Source: Janthinobacterium sp. 61
Lineage (GTDB): Bacteria; Pseudomonadota; Gammaproteobacteria; Burkholderiales; Burkholderiaceae_D
Direction of reading: 5' to 3'
Length of the DNA: 64,000 nt
NCBI RefSeq assembly: GCF_002846335.1
Contig: NZ_PJMQ01000001.1
Span: 5,766,001 to 5,830,000, forward strand
The position numbers were made by a program, and so were the translations under genes. Below are positions 1-8,831 of this stretch, in pieces. A model generated the notes under the pieces. That model worked only from the letters and a program-made list of their open reading frames with translations. It had not been told where the DNA came from and did no database searches. Numbering within the stretch: the stretch's first letter is position 1; every line of letters starts with the position of its first letter.

Positions 1-889
1 GGGCGAGCAGGGTTTCCCACCGCTGCGCATCCGCCGCGGCCACATCCACGCCCAGCGCATCGCCGTGCGCGGCAATGTGTCGAGCCAGTTCCTGACGGCC
101 CTCCTGATGGTGGCGCCGCTGATGGCGCGCGACCATGCGGTGACCATCGCCGTAACGGGCGAGTTGATCTCGAAGCCGTACATCGAGATTACGCTGAACC
201 TGATGCGCCGTTTCGGCGTGACGGTCGAGCATGACGGCTGGCAGTCGTTCACCGTGCAGCCGGGCCAGCAATATCAAAGTCCGGGCACCATTCACGTCGA
301 AGGCGACGCTTCGTCGGCCTCGTATTTCCTGGCGGCCGGCGCCATCGGCGGCGGTCCCGTGCGCGTGGAAGGCGTGGGACGCGACAGCATCCAGGGCGAC
401 GTGCGCTTCGTCGAAGCCTTGCAGCAGATGGGCGCTACCATCACCATGGGCGAGAACTGGATCGAAGCCCGCTCGAACGGCGTCCTGAAAGCCGTCGACA
501 TGGATTTCAACCACATTCCCGACGCGGCCATGACTATCGCCGTGGCCGCCCTGTACGCAGATGGTACTTCGACCTTGCGCAATATCGCCAGCTGGAGGGT
601 GAAGGAAACGGACCGCCTGGCCGCCATGGCAACAGAGTTGCGCAAGCTGGGCGCGCAAGTGGAAGAGGGTGCCGACTACCTGCGCGTGACGCCGCCGGCA
701 CAGATTCTTGCCGCCACCATCGACACGTATGACGACCACCGCATGGCCATGTGCTTCTCGCTCGCCTCGCTGGACGGCGCCGCGCGCCGTGGCAATGAAA
801 TGCGTATTAATGACCCGAAATGCGTGGCCAAGACCTTCCCCGAGTATTTCGCCGCATTCGCGGGGATTGCCAAAGATACCTTGATTTAA
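1..889 (+). CDS. aroA: 3-phosphoshikimate 1-carboxyvinyltransferase (EPSP synthase), 3' part
   Basis: Joins shikimate-3-phosphate and PEP to give EPSP, the sixth step of the cytoplasmic shikimate pathway to aromatic amino acids. The reading frame is open from base 2, so only the last 295 residues of a family of about 430 are here. Visible family signatures are [10 protein letters not shown] near the left edge, [15 protein letters not shown], the WRVKETDRL segment and [16 protein letters not shown] near the C-terminus, which carry substrate- and PEP-binding residues in the family. The stop lies 16 bases before cmk, so the two genes are very likely co-transcribed. The start codon lies outside the window. 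Class (glyphosate-sensitive type I or not) cannot be judged from this part. Confidence 0.97.
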   Translation, partial: GEQGFPPLRIRRGHIHAQRIAVRGNVSSQFLTALLMVAPLMARDHAVTIAVTGELISKPYIEITLNLMRRFGVTVEHDGWQSFTVQPGQQYQSPGTIHVEGDASSASYFLAAGAIGGGPVRVEGVGRDSIQGDVRFVEALQQMGATITMGENWIEARSNGVLKAVDMDFNHIPDAAMTIAVAALYADGTSTLRNIASWRVKETDRLAAMATELRKLGAQVEEGADYLRVTPPAQILAATIDTYDDHRMAMCFSLASLDGAARRGNEMRINDPKCVAKTFPEYFAAFAGIAKDTLI

Positions 890-905
890 TTAATTTTTTA
901 ACACT

Positions 906-1574
906 ATGTCAACCTCCAACATTCCAGTCATCGCCATCGACGGACCCACCGCTTCTGGCAAGGGCACGGTGGCGCACCGCGTGGCCGACAAGCTGGGCTT
1001 TCATTACCTGGATTCGGGCGCGCTGTACCGCCTGACGGCCCTGACGGCGCTGCGCCGCGGCACGGACTTGCGCGACGAGCATGCGCTGGCCAAGCTGGCC
1101 GAGCACTTGCCCTGCCATTTTGCAGGCGGCGAAATCCTGCTGGCGCAGGAAAACGTTACCGAGCAGATCCGTGCCGAAGAAGTGGGCAACACGGCGTCGA
1201 AAATTGCAGTTTTGCCAACCGTTCGGCATGCGCTGGTGGGCTTGCAGCTGGGTTTTCGCAAGACGCCGGGCCTGGTGGCCGACGGGCGCGACATGGGCAC
1301 GGTGATCTTTCCGCATGCCCCATTGAAGGTATTCCTCACGGCCAGCGTCGAGGCGCGCGCGCAACGGCGCTACAAGCAATTGATAGACAAGGGTTTTTCT
1401 GCTAATATGGAAGACCTTCTGATGGATTTGCAGGCGCGGGACGAACGTGATACTCACCGTGCGATTGCGCCGCTGGTCCCCGCGGAAGGGGCGCATGTCC
1501 TCGATACGTCGGAAATGACGGCAGATGTTGCCGTTGAAACCGTGTTGAAATGGTATGCCGCCGTAACAAAATAG
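906..1574 (+). CDS. cmk: (d)CMP kinase
   Basis: Phosphorylates CMP and dCMP to the diphosphates with ATP, feeding pyrimidine nucleotide and DNA precursor pools. The 222-residue length is normal. A P-loop (GPTASGKGT) is at residues 13-21, the DSGALYR nucleoside-binding segment follows, and the [13 protein letters not shown] motif typical of bacterial CMP kinases is near residue 120. The ATG comes 16 bases after the aroA stop. Gene order aroA-cmk-rpsA is widely conserved in proteobacteria and supports the call. No obvious strong Shine-Dalgarno is seen, which fits translation downstream of aroA. Confidence 0.97.
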   Translation: MSTSNIPVIAIDGPTASGKGTVAHRVADKLGFHYLDSGALYRLTALTALRRGTDLRDEHALAKLAEHLPCHFAGGEILLAQENVTEQIRAEEVGNTASKIAVLPTVRHALVGLQLGFRKTPGLVADGRDMGTVIFPHAPLKVFLTASVEARAQRRYKQLIDKGFSANMEDLLMDLQARDERDTHRAIAPLVPAEGAHVLDTSEMTADVAVETVLKWYAAVTK

Positions 1575-1689
1575 CGTCTTTTTGCTATGTGGTGCCCGTG
1601 ACGGCCCCTGGCCAGTCCGGGTGTGTCAAAAACCTAACCCAGTTTAAGTCGCATGGTGCGATCTCTGCTGGTTAACTTGTGTGAACCCT

Positions 1690-3402
1690 ATGTCTACTGT
1701 TACAACTAACGAATCTACCGGTATGGAAAGTTTTGCTGCGCTCTTCGAGGAATCGTTGTCGCGTCAAGATATGCGCTCCGGCGAAGTTATTTCCGCTGAA
1801 GTCGTGCGCCTCGACCACAATTTCGTGATCGTGAACGCTGGCCTCAAATCCGAAGCATTCATCCCTGTCGAAGAATTCAAGAACGACCACGGCGAACTGG
1901 AAGTCAAAGTTGGTGACTTCGTTTCCGTGGCGATCGAATCGCTGGAAAATGGTTTCGGCGATACCATCCTGTCGCGCGATAAAGCCAAGCGTCTGGCTTC
2001 GTGGCTGGCTCTGGAAAAAGCGATGGAATCGGGCGAAATCGTCGTCGGTACCGTCAATGGTAAAGTCAAAGGCGGTCTGACCGTGTTGACCAACGGCATC
2101 CGCGCATTCCTGCCGGGCTCGCTGGTTGATACCCGTCCTGTCAAAGACACCACCCCATTCGAAGGCAAAACCCTCGAATTCAAGGTCATCAAACTGGACC
2201 GCAAGCGTAACAACGTGGTTCTGTCCCGCCGCGCCGTCATCGAAGCTTCGATGGGCGAAGAGCGTCAGAAACTGATGGAAACGCTGAAAGAAGGCACGGT
2301 CGTGACCGGCGTCGTCAAAAATATCACCGACTACGGCGCGTTCGTGGATCTGGGCGGTATCGATGGCTTGCTGCACATCACCGACCTGGCATGGCGCCGT
2401 GTACGTCACCCGTCGGAAGTACTGACGGTTGGCCAGGAAATCACCGCCAAAGTCCTGAAATACGATCAAGAGAAAAACCGTGTTTCGCTGGGCGTGAAAC
2501 AACTGGGCGACGATCCTTGGACCGGTCTGTCCCGTCGTTACCCACAAAGCACCCGTCTGTTCGGTAAAGTAACGAACCTGACCGACTACGGCGCATTCGT
2601 GGAAGTGGAACAGGGTATCGAAGGTCTGGTACACGTTTCCGAAATGGACTGGACGAACAAAAACGTTGCTCCTAACAAAGTTGTCCAACTGGGCGACGAA
2701 GTAGAAGTGATGGTTCTGGAAATCGACGAAGAGCGTCGTCGTATCTCGCTGGGTATGAAACAGTGCAAAGCCAACCCTTGGGATGACTTTGGCGTTACCC
2801 ACAAGAAGGGCGATAAAGTCCGCGGCGCGATCAAATCGATCACCGACTTCGGCGTGTTCATCGGCCTGGCCGGCAACATTGACGGTCTGGTGCACCTGTC
2901 CGACCTGTCCTGGACCGAAACCGGCGAAGAAGCCGTGCGTCGCTTCAAGAAAGGTGACGAACTGGAAGCCATCGTTCTGGCCATCGACGTTGAGCGCGAG
3001 CGCGTTTCCCTGGGCGTCAAGCAACTGGAAGGTGACCCATTCAACAACTTCGCAGCCATGAACGACAAAGGCTCGCTGGTAACCGGTACCGTTAAATCGG
3101 TTGAGCCTAAAGGCGCCGTGATCCAACTGTCCGAAGAAGTTGAAGGCTACCTGCGCGCTTCCGAAATCTCGCGCGACCGCGTTGAAGATGCTGGTACGCA
3201 CCTGAAAGTCGGCGATACCGTCGAAGCAATGGTGTTGAACATCGACCGCAAAGCCCGTGGTATCCAACTGTCGATCAAAGCGAAAGACAATGTTGAAACC
3301 CAGGAAGCCATGCAGAAGATGGCAGCTACCGACAACAACGCAGCTTCGGGCACCACCAGCCTGGGCGCCTTGTTGAAAGCTAAGTTCGATAACAAGAACT
3401 AA
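1690..3402 (+). CDS. rpsA: 30S ribosomal protein S1
   Basis: S1 binds mRNA single strands and helps load mRNAs with weak ribosome sites. The protein has about 570 residues with six S1/OB-fold repeats; the middle four are the clearest, each with a DYGAFV or DFGVFI type strand and an IDGL(L/V)H segment, as in full-length proteobacterial S1. The start at 1690 gives the usual beginning [15 protein letters not shown]; a GTG three codons upstream (1681) is possible but less likely. No clear Shine-Dalgarno precedes the start, as is known for E. coli rpsA, whose translation is autoregulated by S1. Codon use (CGT, GGT, GAA, AAA, GTT) differs from neighbouring genes and fits very high expression. Confidence 0.98.
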   Translation: MSTVTTNESTGMESFAALFEESLSRQDMRSGEVISAEVVRLDHNFVIVNAGLKSEAFIPVEEFKNDHGELEVKVGDFVSVAIESLENGFGDTILSRDKAKRLASWLALEKAMESGEIVVGTVNGKVKGGLTVLTNGIRAFLPGSLVDTRPVKDTTPFEGKTLEFKVIKLDRKRNNVVLSRRAVIEASMGEERQKLMETLKEGTVVTGVVKNITDYGAFVDLGGIDGLLHITDLAWRRVRHPSEVLTVGQEITAKVLKYDQEKNRVSLGVKQLGDDPWTGLSRRYPQSTRLFGKVTNLTDYGAFVEVEQGIEGLVHVSEMDWTNKNVAPNKVVQLGDEVEVMVLEIDEERRRISLGMKQCKANPWDDFGVTHKKGDKVRGAIKSITDFGVFIGLAGNIDGLVHLSDLSWTETGEEAVRRFKKGDELEAIVLAIDVERERVSLGVKQLEGDPFNNFAAMNDKGSLVTGTVKSVEPKGAVIQLSEEVEGYLRASEISRDRVEDAGTHLKVGDTVEAMVLNIDRKARGIQLSIKAKDNVETQEAMQKMAATDNNAASGTTSLGALLKAKFDNKN

Positions 3403-3419
3403 GACTGCGGATACGGCAG

Positions 3420-3725
3420 ATGACAAAGTCCGAGCTGATCAACCGCCTCGCTGAGCGTTATTCTCAGCTGGTGGCGAAAGATGCGGAGTATGCCGTCAAG
3501 ACCATTCTCGATGCGATGACCAACGCCCTGGCGACCGGTCAGCGTATCGAGATCCGCGGTTTTGGCAGTTTTGCCCTGAACAGCAGGCCCCCGCGCATCG
3601 GTCGCAACCCGAAATCCGGCGACAAGGTGATGGTTCCTGAAAAACGGGTACCCCACTTCAAACCGGGCAAACAGTTGCGCGAGCGGGTGGACGCGATGGT
3701 CGGGCAACCGATTATCGAGGATTAA
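3420..3725 (+). CDS. ihfB: Integration host factor subunit beta
   Basis: IHF-beta pairs with IHF-alpha and bends DNA sharply at WATCAANNNNTTR sites, acting in replication initiation, recombination and transcription. The 101-residue protein has the HU/IHF fold: an N-terminal dimerisation part ([14 protein letters not shown]), then the conserved [22 protein letters not shown] beta-arm region ending at the intercalating proline, and [14 protein letters not shown]. It follows rpsA by 17 bases, the classic rpsA-ihfB arrangement, and ends before a strong terminator. It is relevant here because IHF-like sites occur at fixed spacing in the repeat array at 60 kb. Confidence 0.97.
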   Translation: MTKSELINRLAERYSQLVAKDAEYAVKTILDAMTNALATGQRIEIRGFGSFALNSRPPRIGRNPKSGDKVMVPEKRVPHFKPGKQLRERVDAMVGQPIIED

Positions 3726-3750
3726 TCGTCTGCTGGAAGGCGACATAAAG

Positions 3751-3779
3751 AGCGGCGTCCTTGGATGCCGCTTTTTTTT
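3751..3779 (+). terminator. Rho-independent terminator after ihfB
   Basis: A stem AGCGGC/GCCGCT with a 10-base loop is followed by eight T residues, 25 bases after the ihfB stop. It should end the rpsA-ihfB transcript and separate it from lapA-lapB. Confidence 0.85.
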
Positions 3780-3810
3780 GTTAATATGCTGAGAATACCT
3801 GACATAAGCT

Positions 3811-3898
3811 ACTGCGCGTCGCGCTTTGCGGCCTGCGATGCTCACCGTACTCAAGTACGGTTGCGCTTCTTGGCCACAAATCACTGACGCTCGCTACG
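3811..3898. repeat. 88-bp palindromic intergenic repeat, copy 1 of 3
   Basis: This stretch between the ihfB terminator and lapA is nearly identical to 32638-32725 and related to 14889-14989. It is an imperfect palindrome: the centre is ACCGTACT-CA-AGTACGGT, the next arms are TTTGCGGCC and GGCCACAAA, and the outer ends also pair partly. It codes for nothing convincing, has no transposase, and resembles REP or MITE-like elements. Function is unknown; it could fold into a long mRNA hairpin in the lapA leader. Confidence 0.8.
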
Positions 3899-3960
3899 CT
3901 TCTGCCAGGCATTCCAAGGTTGTGCCATACGGGCATTTTTTGTACTTTCTGGGCGTATCG

Positions 3961-4263
3961 ATGAAAATCATCTCCACCATCGTTGGCTGTGTTCTTTTCG
4001 TCTTGTTCTTCAGTTTTGCGCTGAAGAATGCGCAGGTTGTCGACCTGCATGTTTTCCTCAATTATGAAATTCGCGGCCCCCTGGTCCTGATGCTGCTGGG
4101 CTTTTTTGTCGCCGGCGCCAGCCTGGGCGTCCTGGCCCTGACGCCGACCGTGTTTCGTCACCGCCGCGAAGCAAGCAAGCAAAAAACCACCATTGCCGCG
4201 CTGCAAACCGTTGGCGTGGCCAGCAATGTCCAACCGCAACCGGACAGCGTGAGCGCGCAGTAA
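3961..4263 (+). CDS. lapA: LapA family inner-membrane protein (DUF1049)
   Basis: A 100-residue protein with two transmembrane segments (about residues 4-22 and 38-60) separated by the short NAQVVDLHVFLNYEIRGPL loop that is typical of LapA/YciS. In E. coli LapA works with LapB in lipopolysaccharide assembly control at the inner membrane. The ATG at 3961 gives the family N-terminus MKIISTIVGC; longer versions of the frame run into the repeat upstream and are not credible. It is followed 46 bases later by lapB, the conserved partner. Confidence 0.93.
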   Translation: MKIISTIVGCVLFVLFFSFALKNAQVVDLHVFLNYEIRGPLVLMLLGFFVAGASLGVLALTPTVFRHRREASKQKTTIAALQTVGVASNVQPQPDSVSAQ

Positions 4264-4309
4264 GCGGCGCCATCGCTCCTATCTCTCTTACTCGAATAAA
4301 AACAATCGC

Positions 4310-5485
4310 ATGGATTTTGAACTCTGGTGGCTCTTGGGTATCCCGGTGTTTTTCGCGTTGGGCTGGATTGCCGCGCGTGTTGACATTCATCAACTGGTGT
4401 CCGAATCGCGCAGCCTGCCGCGCAATTACTTCAAGGGCTTGAATTTTCTGCTTAACGAACAGCATGACAAGGCCATCGATGCCTTCATCGAAGTCGTCAA
4501 GCTGGACCCGGAATCGGCCGATATGCACTTTGCGCTGGGCAACCTGTTCCGCCGCCGCGGCGAGACGGAGCGCGCCATCCGCGTGCACCAGAACCTGCTG
4601 GCGCGCCCGGACTTGCCGGTGGAACAGCAAGGCCACGCCGCCTACGAGCTGGGCATGGACTACCTGAAGGCAGGCTTGCTGGACCGCGCCGAAGAAACCT
4701 TCAATAGCCTGATCGACACGCAATATGCGGCCCAGGCGCGCCGCGCGCTGCTGGAAATCTACCAGCGCGAAAAGGAATGGCCGCGCGCCATCGAAGCGGC
4801 CGTGGGCTTGCAGGAAGCGGGCGCCGGCGCGCGCCAGAAGGAAATCGCCCAGTTTTATTGCGAACTGGCGCATGACGCGCTGGTGCACATGAAGCCGGAC
4901 GACGCCATGCCGTTGCTGGAAAAAGCCCTGCTGACAGACCGCAAGAGCGTGCGCGCCACCATCCTGACGGGCGACGTGCTGCTGGCGCGTGGCGACGTGG
5001 AAGGCGCGCTGACCACCTGGCGCCGCGTGGAGCAGCAAAGCGTGCCGCACGTGGCCCTGGTGGCGCAGCGCCTGATGGATGGCTACACCAAGGTGGGGCG
5101 TGCGCAGGAAGGCGTCAATCTGCTGCGCTCCTACCTGGAAGAGGCGTCGTCGATCGACCTGATCGAAGTCGTCTTCAAGGCTGTCATCGAACTCGACGGC
5201 GTGGAAGCGGCGAAGCAGCTGGTCAGCGCCGAGCTGCGCCGCACGCCGACCTTGCTGGGCCTGGACAAACTGCTCGAGGCGCGCATGATGGATGCGCCGG
5301 CTGCCATCTGGTCCGAGCTGTCGATGGTGAAGAACCTCGTGCATGGCTACACGCAGAAGCTGGCCCGCTACCAGTGCAGCCACTGCGGCTTCAAGGCACG
5401 CCAGTTCTACTGGCATTGCCCGGGCTGCAACAAGTGGGAAACCTACCCGCCACGCCGCACGGAAGAATTGAATGTCATGAACTGA
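4310..5485 (+). CDS. lapB: Lipopolysaccharide assembly protein LapB
   Basis: LapB (YciM) is an inner-membrane TPR protein that tunes LPS synthesis, in E. coli by steering the FtsH-mediated breakdown of LpxC. The 391 residues show an N-terminal membrane anchor (about residues 5-21), a long run of TPR helices, and a C-terminal rubredoxin-like knuckle with cysteines at 356, 359, 370 and 373 (CSHCG and CPGC), which binds metal in the family. Length and domain order are normal. Neighbours lapA, ugd and rfaE1 give a coherent outer-envelope context. Confidence 0.95.
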   Translation: MDFELWWLLGIPVFFALGWIAARVDIHQLVSESRSLPRNYFKGLNFLLNEQHDKAIDAFIEVVKLDPESADMHFALGNLFRRRGETERAIRVHQNLLARPDLPVEQQGHAAYELGMDYLKAGLLDRAEETFNSLIDTQYAAQARRALLEIYQREKEWPRAIEAAVGLQEAGAGARQKEIAQFYCELAHDALVHMKPDDAMPLLEKALLTDRKSVRATILTGDVLLARGDVEGALTTWRRVEQQSVPHVALVAQRLMDGYTKVGRAQEGVNLLRSYLEEASSIDLIEVVFKAVIELDGVEAAKQLVSAELRRTPTLLGLDKLLEARMMDAPAAIWSELSMVKNLVHGYTQKLARYQCSHCGFKARQFYWHCPGCNKWETYPPRRTEELNVMN

Positions 5486-5491
5486 TCAATC

Positions 5492-5528
5492 GTACACGCC
5501 ACCTTGCCCCGCGCAACGTGGCGTGTAC
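5492..5528. other. Perfect 11-bp stem hairpin between lapB and ugd
   Basis: GTACACGCCAC and GTGGCGTGTAC form a perfect 11-bp stem around a 15-base loop, seven bases after the lapB stop. No T-run follows directly, so it is not a standard terminator. It may act as an RNA stabiliser, a weak attenuator, or a protein site. Confidence 0.55.
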
Positions 5529-5567
5529 TCGTATTTAACACCTATATTTCAGAAATACGGCACAACC

Positions 5568-6935
5568 ATGAAAATCACCATTATCGGCACGGGCTATGTG
5601 GGCCTCGTGACGGGCGCCTGCCTGGCGGAGCTGGGCAACGATGTTTTTTGCCTCGACCTGGACGCACAGAAGGTAGCCTTGCTCAACAGCGGCGGCATCC
5701 CCATCCATGAACCGGGGCTGGAAGAAGTCGTGGCGCGCAACCGCGCCGCCGGCCGCATGACCTTTTCCACCGACGTCGAGGCCGCCGCCGCGCACGGCGT
5801 GATGCAATTCATCGCCGTCGGCACGCCGCCCGATGAAGACGGCTCGGCCGACCTGCAATACGTGCTGGCGGCCGCGCGCGGCATCGGCAAGTACATGAAG
5901 GACTTCAAGGTCATCGTCGACAAGTCCACCGTGCCCGTTGGTACGGCCGAAAAAGTGCGTGCCGCCATCCAGGGCGAACTGGACGCGCGTGGCGTTGCCG
6001 CCACGTTCTCGGTGGCGTCCAACCCGGAATTCCTCAAGGAAGGCGCGGCCGTCGAAGACTTCATGCGACCGGACCGCATCGTCATCGGCGTCGATGCCAC
6101 ACCGGATGGCGATCGCGCGCGCGAGTTGCTGAAAATCCTGTACGCGCCGTTCAACCGCAACCACGAGCGCACGTACTGGATGGATGTGCGCTCGGCCGAA
6201 TTCACGAAGTATGCGGCGAACGCCATGCTGGCTACGCGTATTTCCTTCATGAATGAACTGGCGAACCTGGCCGACAAGGTGGGTGTCGATATCGAGGCCG
6301 TGCGCCACGGCATCGGTTCCGACCCGCGCATCGGCCACAGCTTCCTGTACGCGGGCTGCGGCTATGGCGGTTCCTGCTTCCCGAAAGACGTGCAGGCGCT
6401 CGAGCGCACGGCACGCGGCTACGGGCAGGAGTTGCTGATCCTGCGTGCCGTCGAAGCCGTCAACGACCAGCAGAAGCAGGTGCTGGGGCGCAAAGTGGTC
6501 ACTCGCTTCGGCGAAGATCTGACGGGCCGGCATTTCGCCGTGTGGGGACTGGCCTTCAAGCCGAATACGGACGACATGCGCGAAGCGTCGGCCCGCGTCC
6601 TGCTGGCCGACTTGCTCGGTCGCGGCGCCACGGTGGCCGTGTACGACCCCGTCGCCATGGCCGAGGCACGCCGCGTGCTGCAACTGGACTTGACGCCGGA
6701 GCAACTGGCAAGGGTGCGCTTTGCCGACAGTTCGAAGGATGCGCTGCAGGACGCCGATGCGCTGGTCATCGTGACCGAATGGAAAGCCTTCCGCAGTCCC
6801 GATTTCGAGCAGGTCAAGGCGCGCCTGAAGCAGGCCGTGATCTTTGACGGACGCAACCTGTTCGAGCCGGCCGTCATGGCCGAGAATGGCATCGAATACC
6901 ACGGGATCGGTCGCTCGATCCTGACACGCGCATGA
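5568..6935 (+). CDS. ugd: UDP-glucose 6-dehydrogenase
   Basis: Oxidises UDP-glucose with two NAD+ to UDP-glucuronate, a precursor for exopolysaccharide and LPS sugars. The 455-residue protein has the NAD-binding GTGYVG loop at residues 7-12, the [23 protein letters not shown] segment, and the catalytic Cys270 in GGSCFPKD. The ATG at 5568 gives the family start [12 protein letters not shown]; upstream codons lie in the hairpin spacer. The last four bases overlap the rfaE1 start (ATGA), indicating translational coupling and a shared envelope-sugar operon. Confidence 0.97.
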   Translation: MKITIIGTGYVGLVTGACLAELGNDVFCLDLDAQKVALLNSGGIPIHEPGLEEVVARNRAAGRMTFSTDVEAAAAHGVMQFIAVGTPPDEDGSADLQYVLAAARGIGKYMKDFKVIVDKSTVPVGTAEKVRAAIQGELDARGVAATFSVASNPEFLKEGAAVEDFMRPDRIVIGVDATPDGDRARELLKILYAPFNRNHERTYWMDVRSAEFTKYAANAMLATRISFMNELANLADKVGVDIEAVRHGIGSDPRIGHSFLYAGCGYGGSCFPKDVQALERTARGYGQELLILRAVEAVNDQQKQVLGRKVVTRFGEDLTGRHFAVWGLAFKPNTDDMREASARVLLADLLGRGATVAVYDPVAMAEARRVLQLDLTPEQLARVRFADSSKDALQDADALVIVTEWKAFRSPDFEQVKARLKQAVIFDGRNLFEPAVMAENGIEYHGIGRSILTRA

Positions 6936-7885
6936 GCGCCCACGAGGTGGCAGCCTTGACGGCGCCGGCCGCGCTGGCCCAGGTGCGCCTGCTGGTGGTG
7001 GGCGATGTGATGCTGGATCGTTACTGGTTCGGCGACGTCAGCCGTATTTCACCGGAAGCACCGGTGCCCATCGTGCGCATCGAGAAGCGCGAGGAGCGCC
7101 TGGGCGGCGCTGCCAACGTGGCACGCAACGCCGCCGCGCTGGGAGCGAAGACGAGCCTGCTGGGCGTGGTCGGAGACGACGAGGCCGGCAGCCAGGTCGA
7201 GCGCCTGCTCGAGGGGGGCGGCATCCACAGCTATCTGCAGCGCGACGCGGCCATTTCCACCATCATCAAGCTGCGCGTGATCGGCCGCCAGCAGCAGATG
7301 CTGCGTATCGACTTCGAGGATGCACCCAGCGATACGGTGCTGCGCGACAAGCTCAAGCAATTCAATGCGCTGCTGCCGCACTACGACGTGGTGATCCTGT
7401 CGGACTATGCCAAAGGCAGCCTGGTGAATGTGGCCGAGATGATCAAGGCTGCCAGGGCCGCCGGCAAGATCGTCATGGTCGACCCGAAAGGTGATGATTT
7501 CAGCCGTTATGCAGGAGCGTCAGTACTCACTCCGAACAAGTCCGAATTGCGCCGCGTGATCGGTAACTGGAATACGGAAGAGCAATTGACGGAGCGCGCG
7601 CAGCAGGTGCGTGCGCAACTGGGCCTGGAAGCCTTGCTGCTGACCCGCTCGGAAGAGGGCATGAGCCTGTACACGGCCGATGAGGTGTTGCACATGCCTA
7701 CCGATGCGCGCGAAGTATTCGACGTCTCGGGCGCGGGTGATACGGTGATCGCCACCATGGCGGCCATGCTGGGCGCCGGCATGGGCCTGGGTGACGCCGT
7801 GCGTACGGCCAACCGGGCCGGCGGCATCGTCGTCGGCAAGCTGGGCACGGCCACCGTTACCCGCGAAGAGCTGTTCCCGCAGTAA
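6932..7885 (+). CDS. rfaE1: D-glycero-beta-D-manno-heptose-7-phosphate kinase
   Basis: A PfkB/ribokinase-fold kinase that phosphorylates heptose 7-phosphate at C1 on the way to ADP-heptose for the LPS inner core. The 317 residues correspond to the kinase half of E. coli HldE; the adenylyltransferase half is absent, so a separate rfaE2 must lie elsewhere. Motifs are [22 protein letters not shown] near residue 45 and DVSGAGDT with the predicted base Asp270. It overlaps ugd by four bases. An ADP-heptose epimerase gene (hldD), often next to rfaE1 in related bacteria, is not found here. Confidence 0.95.
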   Translation: MSAHEVAALTAPAALAQVRLLVVGDVMLDRYWFGDVSRISPEAPVPIVRIEKREERLGGAANVARNAAALGAKTSLLGVVGDDEAGSQVERLLEGGGIHSYLQRDAAISTIIKLRVIGRQQQMLRIDFEDAPSDTVLRDKLKQFNALLPHYDVVILSDYAKGSLVNVAEMIKAARAAGKIVMVDPKGDDFSRYAGASVLTPNKSELRRVIGNWNTEEQLTERAQQVRAQLGLEALLLTRSEEGMSLYTADEVLHMPTDAREVFDVSGAGDTVIATMAAMLGAGMGLGDAVRTANRAGGIVVGKLGTATVTREELFPQ

Positions 7886-8060
7886 TCGCCGCTGTATTCC
7901 ACATCTTGCCTGCGCCGGCCGTTTGATCTGGCGCAGGTTGTCCCCTTCTTCCGCTGTCCCGTCTTGTCAACCGTATCACGCCCCAGCCGTTAAAGCCGTT
8001 AAGGCGCTGTTCCTCCCTTGCGTTCGAGTTATCTTGAAACCACACCACGGAGAGATACCC

Positions 8061-8738
8061 ATGTTCAAAAAAATACTGCTGGCCATCGTCACCCTGATCG
8101 CGACGATGGGCTTTGCCTTTGCCCAAGTCGATGTCAACAAGGCGGACCAGGCGGCACTCGACAGCGTCAAGGGCATCGGCCCCGTCACGTCGAAAGCCAT
8201 CGTCGATGAACGCGCCAAGGGCGGCGCCTTCAAGGATTGGGCTGATTTCGAAAGCCGCGTGAAGGGCATCGGCCCGAAAAGTGCCGTGAAACTGTCGGAA
8301 GCGGGTTTGCAGGTGAATGGCCAGGCCAAGTCCGGCGCGCCAGCGGCCCCGGTGGCGAAAGCTACCCCGGCAAAAAAGGAAGCTGCTGTGAAGGAAGTTG
8401 CAGCGAAAGAAGCCGCACCGAAGCCAGCTGCTGCGACCGACACCGCTGCGGCGCCAGCCAAGACAGCCGCTGAAACGAAGAAAGAAGCTGCTGCCGCGAA
8501 GAAAGAAGCCAAGGCCGCCGCTGCAGCTGCCAAGAAAGAAGCCGCCGCCGCCAAGGCTGCCGCTCCTGCCGCTCCTGCCGCCGCAGCCGATGGCGCCGCG
8601 CCGGTGAAAAGCGCTGCGGAAGCGAAGAAGGAAGCTGCCGCGGCCAAGAAAGAAGCGAAGGCTGCCGCCGCTGCCGCGAAGAAAGAGGCGAAGCTGGCTG
8701 CCGCTGATGCGAAGAAGGCTGAAGCCGAGAAAAAGTAA
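8061..8738 (+). CDS. ComEA-like helix-hairpin-helix protein with Lys/Ala-rich tail
   Basis: A 225-residue exported protein: signal peptide (residues 1-20, ending FAFA), a compact double helix-hairpin-helix domain (about 22-90, with VNKADQAALDSVKGIGPVTS and VKGIGPKSAVKL), then about 130 residues of low-complexity KKEAAAAKKEAKAAAA-type repeats. The first half matches ComEA, the periplasmic DNA receptor of natural transformation. The tail resembles histone H1-like or AlgP-like DNA-binding tails and would add strong positive charge. The start at 8061 has a good Shine-Dalgarno (GGAGAG). Ordinary ComEA proteins are about 90-110 residues, so the tail is unusual. Confidence 0.85.
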   Translation: MFKKILLAIVTLIATMGFAFAQVDVNKADQAALDSVKGIGPVTSKAIVDERAKGGAFKDWADFESRVKGIGPKSAVKLSEAGLQVNGQAKSGAPAAPVAKATPAKKEAAVKEVAAKEAAPKPAAATDTAAAPAKTAAETKKEAAAAKKEAKAAAAAAKKEAAAAKAAAPAAPAAAADGAAPVKSAAEAKKEAAAAKKEAKAAAAAAKKEAKLAAADAKKAEAEKK

Positions 8739-8790
8739 GCGTGTTGCTGTAAAGCGTGTTGCGTGGTGGTGCCGCGCAGCACGAGAAGAA

Positions 8791-8825
8791 AACCCCGCGT
8801 GGTACCGGCCGCGCGGGGTTTTTTT
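8791..8825. terminator. Bidirectional terminator between convergent genes
   Basis: AACCCCGCG and CGCGGGGTT form a strong stem followed by seven T on the plus strand and preceded by A-rich sequence, so it can act in both directions. It sits between the ComEA-like gene and the convergent phospholipase D family gene. Confidence 0.85.
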
Positions 8826-8831
8826 ATGCAC

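Noticed and set aside
1672..3426. Minus-strand open frame of 584 codons over rpsA
   Set aside because: Antisense shadow of rpsA; no ribosome site and no recognisable domain.
3826..3960. Longer N-terminus for lapA through the repeat
   Set aside because: The extension is the translated palindromic repeat, which appears in the same form behind unrelated genes.
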